This document shows positions 1-6,102 of a stretch of DNA of 12,662 bases, piece by piece. The stretch lies in contig NZ_JBNPEO010000019.1 in the NCBI RefSeq assembly GCF_050490315.1, positions 1 to 12,662 of the forward strand, given 5' to 3'. The stretch is from JBNPEO01 sp050490315 (GTDB lineage: Bacteria; Actinomycetota; Actinomycetes; Actinomycetales; Micrococcaceae). Made by a program: the position numbers and the translations under genes. The first letter of the stretch is position 1. The number at the start of each line of letters is the position of its first letter. A model generated the notes under the pieces. The model saw nothing but the letters and a program-made list of their open reading frames with translations, did no database searches and was not told where the DNA came from.

Positions 1-263
1 GAAACTTTTTTTAGGAATTCGTTCTCCCGTTCCACTTCACGTAACCGGATTTCCATCGCCTTGTACTTCGCTGCATCAACCGGGGTGTCCGGTGTTCGGG
101 CGCCGCCAGTCTCGCCTTCACGGTCGAGCCTGATCCAGCGTTTGAGAGCGGTCAGGGAAACGCCAAGCTCAACGGCTACCAGAGCTAATGGCCGGCCAGA
201 GGAACTAGCCAACGCAACAGCATCAGCCTTGAACTCATCAGAATAGGTGGGTCGAGAAGACAT
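1..263 (-). CDS. IS3-family transposase OrfA (partial, 3' end outside window)
   Basis: 87 codons are visible from ATG at 263-261, preceded by a GAAAGGA ribosome binding site about eight bases upstream. The protein begins MSSRPTYSDEFKADAVALA and carries the Tnp_1-type helix-turn-helix ('ALVAVELGVSLTALKRWI', about residues 27-44). An acidic/basic heptad-like stretch follows ('AMEIRLREVERENEFLKK', about 68-85), typical of the OrfA leucine zipper. OrfA binds the terminal repeats and normally makes the OrfAB transposase by -1 frameshifting. The visible sequence ends in CTA AAA AAA G, which fits that slippage site. The gene continues past the left edge, so it is not possible to say whether the copy is intact. 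Confidence 0.88.
   Translation of the reverse strand, partial: MSSRPTYSDEFKADAVALASSSGRPLALVAVELGVSLTALKRWIRLDREGETGGARTPDTPVDAAKYKAMEIRLREVERENEFLKKV
5..12 (-). other. A7G run, candidate -1 frameshift site of IS3 orfA/orfB
   Basis: On the minus strand seven A residues are followed by G (plus-strand bases 5-12), at codons 84-86 of OrfA. IS3-family elements commonly fuse OrfA to OrfB by -1 slippage on A-rich heptamers at this position relative to the 'ENEFLKK' motif. The downstream stimulatory structure and the orfB overlap lie outside the window, so the function is inferred. Confidence 0.55.
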
Positions 264-282
264 GAGAACAATCCTTTCAAAG

Positions 283-309
283 ACTGTCTCAGATCAGTAG
301 TACACCTCA
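283..309 (-). repeat. IS3 terminal inverted repeat (orfA side)
   Basis: Reading inward from 309 the minus strand begins TGAGGTGTAC and ends GAGACAGT 27 bases later. It matches the repeat at 12383-12409 at 20 of 27 positions, including both outer (TGAGGTGT) and inner (GATC..., GACAGT) blocks. That is typical of left and right ends of one IS. The base adjacent to the orfA-distal end (310 onward, GTGTTG) starts non-IS DNA. Confidence 0.75.
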
Positions 310-377
310 GTGTTGCCGTGAGTGATCCGGGCCCTCGCGTGCCGGGTCAGGTCTCGTCGTGGCCATACCCCATGGTA

Positions 378-397
378 GGTCAGCTTTGCTGCTGACC
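378..397. repeat. Inverted repeat upstream of the integrase
   Basis: GGTCAGC (378-384) and GCTGACC (391-397) are perfect 7-base arms around a six-base spacer, 29 bases before the integrase start. It could be a recombinase arm site, a repressor operator for the integrase gene, or a terminator for transcription leaving the IS. No T-run follows, so a classic terminator is unlikely on the plus strand. The 310-426 stretch otherwise shows no gene. Confidence 0.4.
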
Positions 398-426
398 ACG
401 GATTCGCGTAGGCGTAGCCTGTTCTT

Positions 427-1557
427 GTGGCCAGCATAGTTGAACGCGCCCGCTGGGATGGGACTACTGCATTCTCGGTACGGTGGCGGGACTACAGGTC
501 CGGTCATCAACGCCGTCTGACCGTCAAATCGGAGCAGGAAGCCCTCAACCTTGTGCGATACCTGAATGACAACGGGCAGATGCCGGAGTTGCCTCGGCCT
601 GCCGACCAAACGGGGAAACAGGGCGTTCCGACCGTCGCGGAAGTTGTCCAGGAGCATATCGACCTGCTGATTCGTCCGTCCCTTGGGACTATCGGGTCGT
701 ATCAGCGGATGCTTGACCTGCGGATTCGAAACTCGATAGGTCACATACCAGTTGACGAGTTCGGGTACCGGGACGTCATACACTGGGTCAAGGGCATTTC
801 CGTCGCAGGTGTCGCACCTAAAAGCATCAAGAACATGCACGGGCTGCTGTCAGCTGCAATGAAGACCGCCGAGTTGCTCGGGTACATTTCCCGCAATCCC
901 TGCCGAGGCGTCCCCCTCCCCACGGTTGAAAGGGCAGACGACGACGCTCTGTTCCTCACCCATGCCGAGTTCAGCTTGCTCACTGAAGGAATGCAGCAGT
1001 ACAAGACTTTGGCTCAATTCCTAGTCATGACAGGGGCCAGGTTCGGCGAGGCAACCGCGCTCAGGGTCGCCGATATCGATCTGCTCTCTAAACCGCCGAC
1101 CGCTCGCATCAACAAAGCGTGGAAACGCGACGGGCAATCCCGCTATTACCTGGGCCCGACCAAAACCAGGGCAGGAAAGCGTAGTGTCGGGCTCAATCCC
1201 GCCCTGGTAGACCTGCTCATTCCTTTAGTGGCAGACCGGCCCGGCAGCGAGCTGCTGTTCACAACGCCCGGCGGCCAGCGAATCGCTCACAAACCCTTCT
1301 GGCAACACCACTGGGTGCCAGCTGTCCGTGCAGCGCAAGTGCAGGGCCTGACGAAAACCCCGCGAATCCACGACCTGCGGCACACACATGCCTCCTGGCT
1401 CATCCACGACGGTGGAATTTCCCTGTTCGCGTTATCACGACGTTTAGGCCACGCATCCGTTCGAACGACCGAGCAGGTGTATGGACATCTCATGCCTCAG
1501 GCGTTGCAGGATGGCGCCGACGCGACCGAAAGGTCCGTCAGGGGCCTCAAGTTATAG
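427..1557 (+). CDS. Tyrosine recombinase / phage-type integrase
   Basis: A 376-residue site-specific recombinase with the usual length and layout. Residues 1-60 form an AP2-like arm-binding N terminus ('FSVRWRDYRSGHQRR'). Residues 65-160 are the SAM-like core-binding domain, and 175-370 the catalytic domain. All catalytic positions are visible: Arg205 (TGARFGE), Lys246 (PTKTRAGKR), His315 and Arg318 (HDLRHTHASW), His342 (LGHASV) and the nucleophile Tyr352 (VYGHL). The start is GTG at 427; an in-frame TAG at 415-417 excludes any earlier start, and the N terminus MASIVER is normal for the family. The ribosome binding site is weak. The gene sits just inside the left IS, so it probably once integrated an island or phage-like element. 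No attachment site was identified. Intact by sequence. Confidence 0.93.
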   Translation: MASIVERARWDGTTAFSVRWRDYRSGHQRRLTVKSEQEALNLVRYLNDNGQMPELPRPADQTGKQGVPTVAEVVQEHIDLLIRPSLGTIGSYQRMLDLRIRNSIGHIPVDEFGYRDVIHWVKGISVAGVAPKSIKNMHGLLSAAMKTAELLGYISRNPCRGVPLPTVERADDDALFLTHAEFSLLTEGMQQYKTLAQFLVMTGARFGEATALRVADIDLLSKPPTARINKAWKRDGQSRYYLGPTKTRAGKRSVGLNPALVDLLIPLVADRPGSELLFTTPGGQRIAHKPFWQHHWVPAVRAAQVQGLTKTPRIHDLRHTHASWLIHDGGISLFALSRRLGHASVRTTEQVYGHLMPQALQDGADATERSVRGLKL

Positions 1558-1744
1558 ATTCGCTTAACCCGTTTCGTTCTTCTCCGCTGGAGCCCGGGCG
1601 GCGGACCCTGCCCCACTTCGGGACCAGCTGTGGGAGTCACTGTGAGGAGGCATTTTTCAGGCGTTGGTCCCAATTTTTTTCTCGTGCAGCCGAGACGCTA
1701 TAGGCGCGCGCGGACAACCTGAAGCCCAGCCATCAATCGCACAC

Positions 1745-1760
1745 TATGATGGATTTATCC
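1745..1760 (+). promoter_or_regulatory. Candidate -10 box and operator for the HTH/nucleotidyltransferase pair
   Basis: TATGAT (1745-1750) resembles a -10 hexamer and lies about 30 bases before the chosen GTG start. It is followed immediately by GGAT-TT-ATCC (1751-1760), a short perfect inverted repeat. A second pair of arms, ACACT (1741-1745) and AGTGT (1769-1773), surrounds it. This placement would allow autorepression by the HTH protein encoded downstream, as in many toxin-antitoxin operons. No good -35 hexamer is seen at the usual distance, so the promoter call is tentative. The rest of the 1558-1780 gap shows no gene. Confidence 0.35.
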
Positions 1761-1780
1761 GACATGGAAGTGTGGTCGCC

Positions 1781-2395
1781 GTGAAGAAAATCCAGGACGC
1801 GCGGGAACTTGGCGAGCAGGTGAAAAGTCACCGGCTCCATGCTGGCCTGTCCCAGGAGGCACTTGCCCGTTCAACCGGTGTCAGCCGTTCAACCCTCATT
1901 GATCTCGAGCAGGGCAGGAACGTCTCCATCAGCACCGCCCTGAAGGTTCTTTCCCAGCTGGGAACCTTGCTGGCCATCGAGGAGGCCCCTCGGGAACCGG
2001 GGCTCTACTGGACCGCGGAAACGGCAGCCCGTGAGATCAAGCGGGAGCTGCGCAACGGCGATCCGGATTTCGCCATGCGCGTCCTCTCCATGGCCGCCAG
2101 TTATTTCGACCATCTCAATTCCACTGACCGCCGACGATTCCTCCGCACCCGGCCCGCTTCGACTGGACGGAAACGCTGGGATGCCCTGCTGGCCAGGACT
2201 TTCGCCTACAAATGCCATCAGCACGGACTGAATGAGCCGGTCTGGACGAGCACCCCACCGCTGGAGTCGAAATGGTATGCAACCCCGCGCAAGCACGTCT
2301 CGCCTGCCTGGAAACAACGAATGGCAGAACGAACGCCCGTTGAATTCGCCGAAGCGAACATCGTCTTCGATGCCGCCAACCTGGCCGCAGCATGA
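1781..2395 (+). CDS. HipB-like HTH regulator with C-terminal extension (putative antitoxin)
   Basis: The protein is 204 residues from GTG at 1781 (MKKIQDARELGEQVKSHRLH). That start is preferred because GGAAG lies ten bases upstream and the HTH follows directly. A longer frame from ATG 1664 would add 39 residues that look non-coding; GTG 1772 is an alternative. Residues 8-66 are an XRE/HipB-type helix-turn-helix ('GLSQEALARSTGVSRSTLIDLEQG') with the 'ALKVLSQLGTLLAI' helix common in antitoxins. Residues 70-204 form a conserved-looking tail of unknown fold ending 'TPVEFAEANIVFDAANLAAA'. The gene overlaps the next one by ATGA, implying translational coupling. Inferred role: DNA-binding autorepressor and antitoxin for the nucleotidyltransferase. 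It might instead be an ordinary regulator. Confidence 0.8.
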   Translation: MKKIQDARELGEQVKSHRLHAGLSQEALARSTGVSRSTLIDLEQGRNVSISTALKVLSQLGTLLAIEEAPREPGLYWTAETAAREIKRELRNGDPDFAMRVLSMAASYFDHLNSTDRRRFLRTRPASTGRKRWDALLARTFAYKCHQHGLNEPVWTSTPPLESKWYATPRKHVSPAWKQRMAERTPVEFAEANIVFDAANLAAA

Positions 2396-2943
2396 GAGCA
2401 GGACGCCGCGCATCTTACCGATCCGATGACATCCGGGAACTTCTCATAGAACTGTCCCACCGGCTTCATGCCAGAGGCGCGGGCGCAAACATCTATCTCG
2501 TCGGCGGAGCCGCGATCGCCATCGAGTTCGACTCCCGTCGCTCCACAACAGACATCGATGCCGTGTACCACCCCGAGCAGACGGTGCAGGACGCAGCCAC
2601 GGACATGGCACAAGAAATGGGCCTGGACCCGCGGTGGCTGAACAACGCCGCCCGGGCCTACATCCCGGACGGACAGGACACGGAGGCGGCGGAAGTAACG
2701 ATTGCCGACAACCTCGTGCTGCGCGTCGCCTCACCAAGGTTCCTCTTAGCCATGAAGCTCGCCGCCGGCCGCGACCGAGACATCCCCGACATCGCAGTGC
2801 TCTGTCGCGCCCTGGGCATAAGCACCGCCGAAGCGGCCGTAGACGTAGCAGTCGAACTCTACGGTGAGCACTCAATGCAACTCACTAACCGGGAGGACCT
2901 GCTCCTCGTCGCCCAAGAGGCCCTGGACAGCAACAGCAACTAA
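2392..2943 (+). CDS. Nucleotidyltransferase-like protein (DUF6036 / AbiEii-like, putative toxin)
   Basis: The protein has 183 residues and starts at ATG 2392, which overlaps the upstream stop (ATGA). The core shows the nucleotidyltransferase-beta signature: 'YLVGGAAIAIEF' (Gly38-Gly39) followed by 'STTDIDAVY' with metal-ligand candidates Asp54 and Asp56. Further on is 'PRFLLAMKLAAGRDRDIPDI' (Lys122, Arg127, Asp130), a block typical of AbiEii/DUF6036-type proteins. In characterised relatives (AbiEii, MenT) such enzymes transfer nucleotides to RNA and halt growth or phage replication. That activity here is inference from family and from coupling to an HTH gene next to an integrase. The sequence appears full length with no broken motif. 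It may instead be an antibiotic-nucleotidyltransferase-like enzyme. Confidence 0.75.
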   Translation: MRAGRRASYRSDDIRELLIELSHRLHARGAGANIYLVGGAAIAIEFDSRRSTTDIDAVYHPEQTVQDAATDMAQEMGLDPRWLNNAARAYIPDGQDTEAAEVTIADNLVLRVASPRFLLAMKLAAGRDRDIPDIAVLCRALGISTAEAAVDVAVELYGEHSMQLTNREDLLLVAQEALDSNSN

Positions 2944-3012
2944 GGCGCGCAGCTTGACGGAATCTTCATTATCGGCGTTCGGTTCGGGCTGTCGTTAGAC
3001 GAGAGTGTCGTG

Positions 3013-3027
3013 CTGCATTTAATGCAG
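3013..3027. repeat. 15-bp palindrome
   Basis: CTGCATT-T-AATGCAG is a perfect inverted repeat with 7-base arms, lying 70 bases after the nucleotidyltransferase stop and just beyond the 3' end of the peptidase relic. The centre is one base, so it looks more like a protein-binding site than an RNA hairpin. No gene start is near that would make it an obvious operator. The 2944-3058 stretch otherwise shows nothing. Confidence 0.35.
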
Positions 3028-3058
3028 GTTGCAGCTGTGATTGCGCGTGGTGTGGAAT

Positions 3059-3748
3059 TCACGTTTTGCAGGCCGCGTCGGCGATGTCCTCAGCTTGGGT
3101 GAGTGCTGTGATTGAGAGGGGGGCCGTGGCCTTCGCTTTCGATGACGATGAGCCCGCTGGTGTTCCATTTTTGATGCAGTTGCCAAGCGGTGGCTGCTGA
3201 TCCGCTGATGTCTCGGCGGCCGTGAATAAGATGGCCCGGGATGCCGCTGAGTTCGCGGATGCGGGGAAGGATCTCGTTGCCGCAGGAGAGGAATCCGTCG
3301 TTGGCCCAGTAGCGAGTGACCAGCAGCGCGAAGGTCATCCGCTGCGCCTCGTCGTCAAACAGCGGACTTGGGACCCATGCACGATCCACCGAGACATGGG
3401 TGGTTTCCCAACGGTCCCACGACAGCGCGGCCCGCCTGGCGTCTTCGCGGTCGGGGCCGGAAAGCCGGCGGGCGTAAGCGTCGATCACACGCTCACCAGG
3501 TTGGGCGTGGGATTCTTCGACGAATCGGGCCCATTCCTCTGGAAAGACCCATCCGATGTCCTCGGTGATCCACTCGATTTCCTTCCGGCTGCTCGTTGTC
3601 ACGGCCACAAGCGCAGCTCCATGGACCCTGGTGGGGTGTTCCAACGCATAAGCCAGAGCCAAGGTACTCCCCCAGGACGCCCCGTGACGATCCACGGGAC
3701 GGTGATCTTTTCGCGAGTCGACGCGCCCTCTTGACGTGTTAGCACCAT
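3059..3748 (-). pseudogene. Proline iminopeptidase (alpha/beta hydrolase, S33) relic
   Basis: The central open frame (3695 to 3090, 201 residues) is clearly proline iminopeptidase. It has 'GASWGSTLALAYALEHP' with the nucleophile serine, 'RKEIEWI', 'YWANDGFL', and 'IPGHLIHGRRD' with the acidic residue. 'EGHGP' carries the catalytic histidine. Family members are about 310-320 residues with the serine near 110; here roughly the first 90 residues are absent. Two frameshifts are apparent. Upstream of 3695 the family-like 'REKITVPWIVTG' continues in another frame, switching at the C4 run 3680-3683. After the histidine the expected C-terminal helix 'ITALTQAEDIADAA' continues in a third frame past the G6 run 3118-3123. 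The 3748 end is an ATG in the upstream frame. The cap and triad survive, so decay looks recent, or the frameshifts are sequencing errors; the 5' truncation stands either way. Confidence 0.8.
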
Positions 3749-3763
3749 CACAGTACCGTTGAC

Positions 3764-3821
3764 CCTAATCCTTTAGGTAACGCGACCGGAAAGTTGCGAA
3801 ACCTAGTTCTAAACGATTAGG
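3764..3821. promoter_or_regulatory. Two LacI-type operator-like sites before the repressor gene
   Basis: Site 1 is CCTAATCCTTTAGG (3764-3777). Site 2, on the opposite strand, is CCTAATCGTTTAGA (3808-3821). They match at 12 of 14 positions, and site 2 has the central CG common in LacI-family operators. Centres are 44 bp apart, about four helical turns. A TTGACC hexamer (3759-3764) abuts site 1; no convincing -10 is seen. Site 2 runs into the ribosome binding region (AGGAAG, 3819-3824) of the lacI-like gene. The arrangement suggests autoregulation by looping. I did not find this motif before the transporter genes. Confidence 0.6.
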
Positions 3822-3835
3822 AAGAACCGCCCGAA

Positions 3836-4891
3836 ATGTCGAAGAAGCCAACGCTGCGGGATCTGAGCGAAGTCACGGGGTTGTCGTCCTACACGGTTTC
3901 CCGGGCACTGAGCAACGGTGCTGATGTCTCCGATGCGAGCAGGAAGCTCATATTGAAGGCCGCGAGGGAGCTTGGTTACGTCCCGAACCGTGCCGCGCAG
4001 GAACTCCGGAAGAAAACACGCAACACGATCGCTGTTATCACGGCGAGTACCTCGAATTACTACTACCTCGATCTGATGAAGGGCATACAGCGGGTCCTGG
4101 CCGGATCCAACCGCAATGCGGTTGTGGCCGATATTGCCGCAGAGGGCGTTTACACGGCTGAGGTGGAAGATGCCACAATTCAGGATCTGATCCAGTCGCG
4201 GACGGCGGGCATCATCACGACGCTGACGCTGAGTACCGAGAACATCAAACTCCTCGAAAGCTGGGACATCCCGGTGGTGTTCGTGGACTCGGCACCGCCG
4301 GAGGACGCGACGCGGGTTCCGAGCATCCTCACGGACAACTATGCGGCCAGCATGATGGCGGGAGCCCACTTGGCGCAGCACGGATATACGGATTGGCTTT
4401 TCCTGGCCTACCCTGGCCGCTGGTCCACCCGTGCGGAGCGGGAGCGCGGACTACAGGAAGCTGCCCTCAAACACGGGGCCCGACTTCGGGTGTTGGAGAC
4501 CGAAAACGACTCCAAATCAGCGCACCGCACACTCTCTTCTTACCTTGACGCACCGGCGCAGACCCTGCCGAGGGCGATCATTGCGGGAAATAACCCCCTG
4601 CTCCACGGCGTCCTCACGGTGCTCCAAGATCGCGGAATCGCCGTCCCCGGCCAAGTGGCACTCATTGCATTTGATGAGTTCGCCTGGGCACCGTTGCTGG
4701 ATCCGCCGCTGACCGTGGTGGATGAGGACAGCGAATCGATCGGGGTTCTCGCCGCGCAGACGTTGACCCGGGTCCTGGACAGCCAGATTGACGCCGACCG
4801 GCGGGGTGTGCCCCCTGTGCCCGACTATCGTCCCGAGGACCGCCGGGAGGTGAGCGCCGACCTGATTGTGCGGCGGTCCTGCGGCTGCTGA
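3836..4891 (+). CDS. LacI/GalR-family transcriptional regulator
   Basis: A 351-residue repressor of normal family length. The N-terminal LacI helix-turn-helix is residues 6-26 ('TLRDLSEVTGLSSYTVSRALSNG'), and the 'GYVPNRAAQELRKKTRNTIAVI' linker with its hinge-helix leucine (about 48-69) follows. The rest is a periplasmic-binding-like effector domain ending 'ADLIVRRSCGC'. The start is ATG 3836, eleven bases after AGGAAG. It reads in the same direction as the sugar transporter genes 171 bp downstream and is probably their regulator, responding to the imported sugar or its phosphate. The paired operator-like sites in front of the gene point to autoregulation. The terminal Cys-Gly-Cys is slightly unusual. 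Effector unknown. Confidence 0.92.
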   Translation: MSKKPTLRDLSEVTGLSSYTVSRALSNGADVSDASRKLILKAARELGYVPNRAAQELRKKTRNTIAVITASTSNYYYLDLMKGIQRVLAGSNRNAVVADIAAEGVYTAEVEDATIQDLIQSRTAGIITTLTLSTENIKLLESWDIPVVFVDSAPPEDATRVPSILTDNYAASMMAGAHLAQHGYTDWLFLAYPGRWSTRAERERGLQEAALKHGARLRVLETENDSKSAHRTLSSYLDAPAQTLPRAIIAGNNPLLHGVLTVLQDRGIAVPGQVALIAFDEFAWAPLLDPPLTVVDEDSESIGVLAAQTLTRVLDSQIDADRRGVPPVPDYRPEDRREVSADLIVRRSCGC

Positions 4892-4896
4892 CTCCA

Positions 4897-4914
4897 TCTC
4901 CGCCAGAGCGGAGA
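4897..4914 (+). terminator. Hairpin after the lacI-type gene
   Basis: TCTCCGC (4897-4903) pairs perfectly with GCGGAGA (4908-4914) across a four-base loop, six bases after the repressor stop codon. It is a compact stem of the kind used as terminators or attenuators, but no T-run follows. It may only reduce read-through into the transporter genes. Confidence 0.45.
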
Positions 4915-4921
4915 GAGCAAG

Positions 4922-5044
4922 AACAGGTTCCGGACCCCTCAACAACCGGACCGACCCGAAAGTCCCGGCCCCCAAGGGAGCCGCCACAACACCATCCATA
5001 TATTTCACCGACCTGACCGGCCACGACGGACCAACAGGTTCCGG
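4922..5044 (+). repeat. 12-bp direct repeat in the transporter leader
   Basis: AACAGGTTCCGG occurs at 4922-4933 and again at 5033-5044, bracketing most of the leader between the repressor and the binding-protein gene. The second copy sits just before the AAAGGAG ribosome binding site. A TATATT at 4999-5004 could be a -10 box, without a recognisable -35. The repeats could be binding sites for an activator or repressor, or chance in a CCGG-rich leader. Confidence 0.35.
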
Positions 5045-5062
5045 TTCAAAGGAGATCCGACA

Positions 5063-6025
5063 ATGAATCAGCTCGCCAAGAAATCCGCAATCTTCGCCGC
5101 CAGCGCCGCACTGGCAGCGCTCAGCCTAACCGCCTGCAGCTCGGGCGACGCCCAGCCCGCTGCCAGTACGCCGAAAAAGATCGAGAAGATCGGCCTCCTG
5201 GTCCAGGACATGTCAAACCCGTTCTTCTCTGCCATGGACAAAGGGGCCAAGGAAGCCGCGGCGAAGATCGGCGCGACCTCCAACACCCAGGACGCACAGC
5301 TTGACCTGGCGAACCAGAACTCCCAGATCGATACGTTCATCCAGCAGGGCGTGAACCTGATCGTCATCAGCGCGGTGGATGAAAACGGCATCCAGCCGGC
5401 GATCGAACGGGCGAAGCAGGCCGGGATCATCGTCATCGCCGTCGACACGCCAGCCAAGAGCGCCGATGCAGTGGTGATGACCGACGCCGTCCAGGCCGGC
5501 GAAAAGTCCTGCCAGTACCTGTTCGAACAGATGGGCGGAAAGGGCAATGTCCTCCTGGTGGACGGCACCCCGCTTCAGACGATCCGGGATCGGATCACCG
5601 GATGCAAGAACGTCGTGAAGAAATTCCCCGACATCAAAATTGTCGGTCAGCAGGCCTCAAAGAATGACCGCGCCTCCGGCCTGGCCGTAACCACCGACAT
5701 GCTCACCGCCACCCCGGACGTCCAGGGAGTTTTCGGGATGAATGATCCTTCCGCCCTCGGTGCCGTGCTGGCGGTCCAACAGGCCCACAAGGCCGGCACC
5801 GTAAAAGTTACCGGCGTGGACGGAAGCCCGGAGGCTGTGGCCGAGCTCAAGCAGGCCGGATCCCCCTTCGCCGGAACCGCGACGCAGAACCCGGCCGAGA
5901 TGGTTCGCAAAGCCGTCGAGATCGCCCAGGACATCGTCGACAACAAGCCCCCGACGGAAAAGACGGTGCTGATCCCGAGCGAGCTCGTGACTCGGGACAG
6001 CGTCAGCCAATACAAGGGCTGGTAA
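5063..6025 (+). CDS. Sugar ABC transporter substrate-binding lipoprotein (RbsB-like)
   Basis: This 320-residue protein has a lipoprotein signal peptide: basic 'NQLAKK', a hydrophobic alanine/leucine core, and the lipobox LTAC with lipidated Cys25. A low-complexity linker (26-37) is followed by a type I periplasmic-binding fold (Peripla_BP_4). Residues at positions used for sugar contact in ribose-binding relatives are present: 'NPFF' (52-55), 'DTPAK' (129-132), 'TIRDRITG' (173-180), 'MNDPSALGA' (226-234), 'GVDGS' (251-255) and 'TQNP' (274-277). It would be anchored outside the membrane and pass the sugar to the permease. The start ATG follows a strong AAAGGAG at seven bases, so high expression is expected. 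Substrate is likely a monosaccharide or small glycoside; identity unknown. Confidence 0.92.
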   Translation: MNQLAKKSAIFAASAALAALSLTACSSGDAQPAASTPKKIEKIGLLVQDMSNPFFSAMDKGAKEAAAKIGATSNTQDAQLDLANQNSQIDTFIQQGVNLIVISAVDENGIQPAIERAKQAGIIVIAVDTPAKSADAVVMTDAVQAGEKSCQYLFEQMGGKGNVLLVDGTPLQTIRDRITGCKNVVKKFPDIKIVGQQASKNDRASGLAVTTDMLTATPDVQGVFGMNDPSALGAVLAVQQAHKAGTVKVTGVDGSPEAVAELKQAGSPFAGTATQNPAEMVRKAVEIAQDIVDNKPPTEKTVLIPSELVTRDSVSQYKGW

Positions 6026-6041
6026 CCGCTCCATCATCCCT

Positions 6042-6079
6042 GTGTGGGGGTCGCTCCGCTTCTGCAGCGGCCCCCACAC
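6042..6079 (+). promoter_or_regulatory. Long intercistronic hairpin between binding-protein and ATPase genes
   Basis: Bases 6042-6055 (GTGTGGGGGTCGCT) pair with 6066-6079 (AGCGGCCCCCACAC), giving 14 pairs with one G-U and a ten-base loop. It fills much of the 77-bp gap and ends 23 bases before the ATPase start. No T-run follows. In comparable operons such structures protect the upstream mRNA from 3' decay and lower downstream expression, which suits the excess of binding protein that ABC importers need. That role is inference; partial termination is the alternative. Confidence 0.6.
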
Positions 6080-6102
6080 TGCCGGACCGAGAATAGGCCA
6101 CC

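Larger units (their letters stand above)
1..309 (-). mobile_element. IS3-family insertion sequence, partial (orfA end)
   Basis: This is the right-hand end of an IS3-family element lying on the minus strand and running off the left edge. It comprises the orfA gene and, outside it, a terminal repeat at 283-309. The outer end begins TGAGGTGT when read inward, the same octamer as the terminal repeat at the right side of the window. OrfB and the other terminus of this copy are not in the window. The assignment to IS3 rests on the OrfA protein (HTH plus leucine-zipper-like tail) and the A7G run at the end of the visible orfA. Confidence 0.85.

Noticed and set aside
1664..1780. 39-codon N-terminal extension of the HTH protein
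   Set aside because: It has no ribosome binding site, crosses the candidate -10 box and palindrome, and its residues look non-coding. GTG 1781 fits the HTH family start.
3222..3734. 170-codon plus-strand open frame
   Set aside because: It is antisense to the proline iminopeptidase relic, which has clear motifs; the plus frame has none.
4517..5024. Minus-strand open frames opposite the 3' end of the lacI-type gene
   Set aside because: Antisense shadows of a well-supported gene, with no motif or ribosome binding site.
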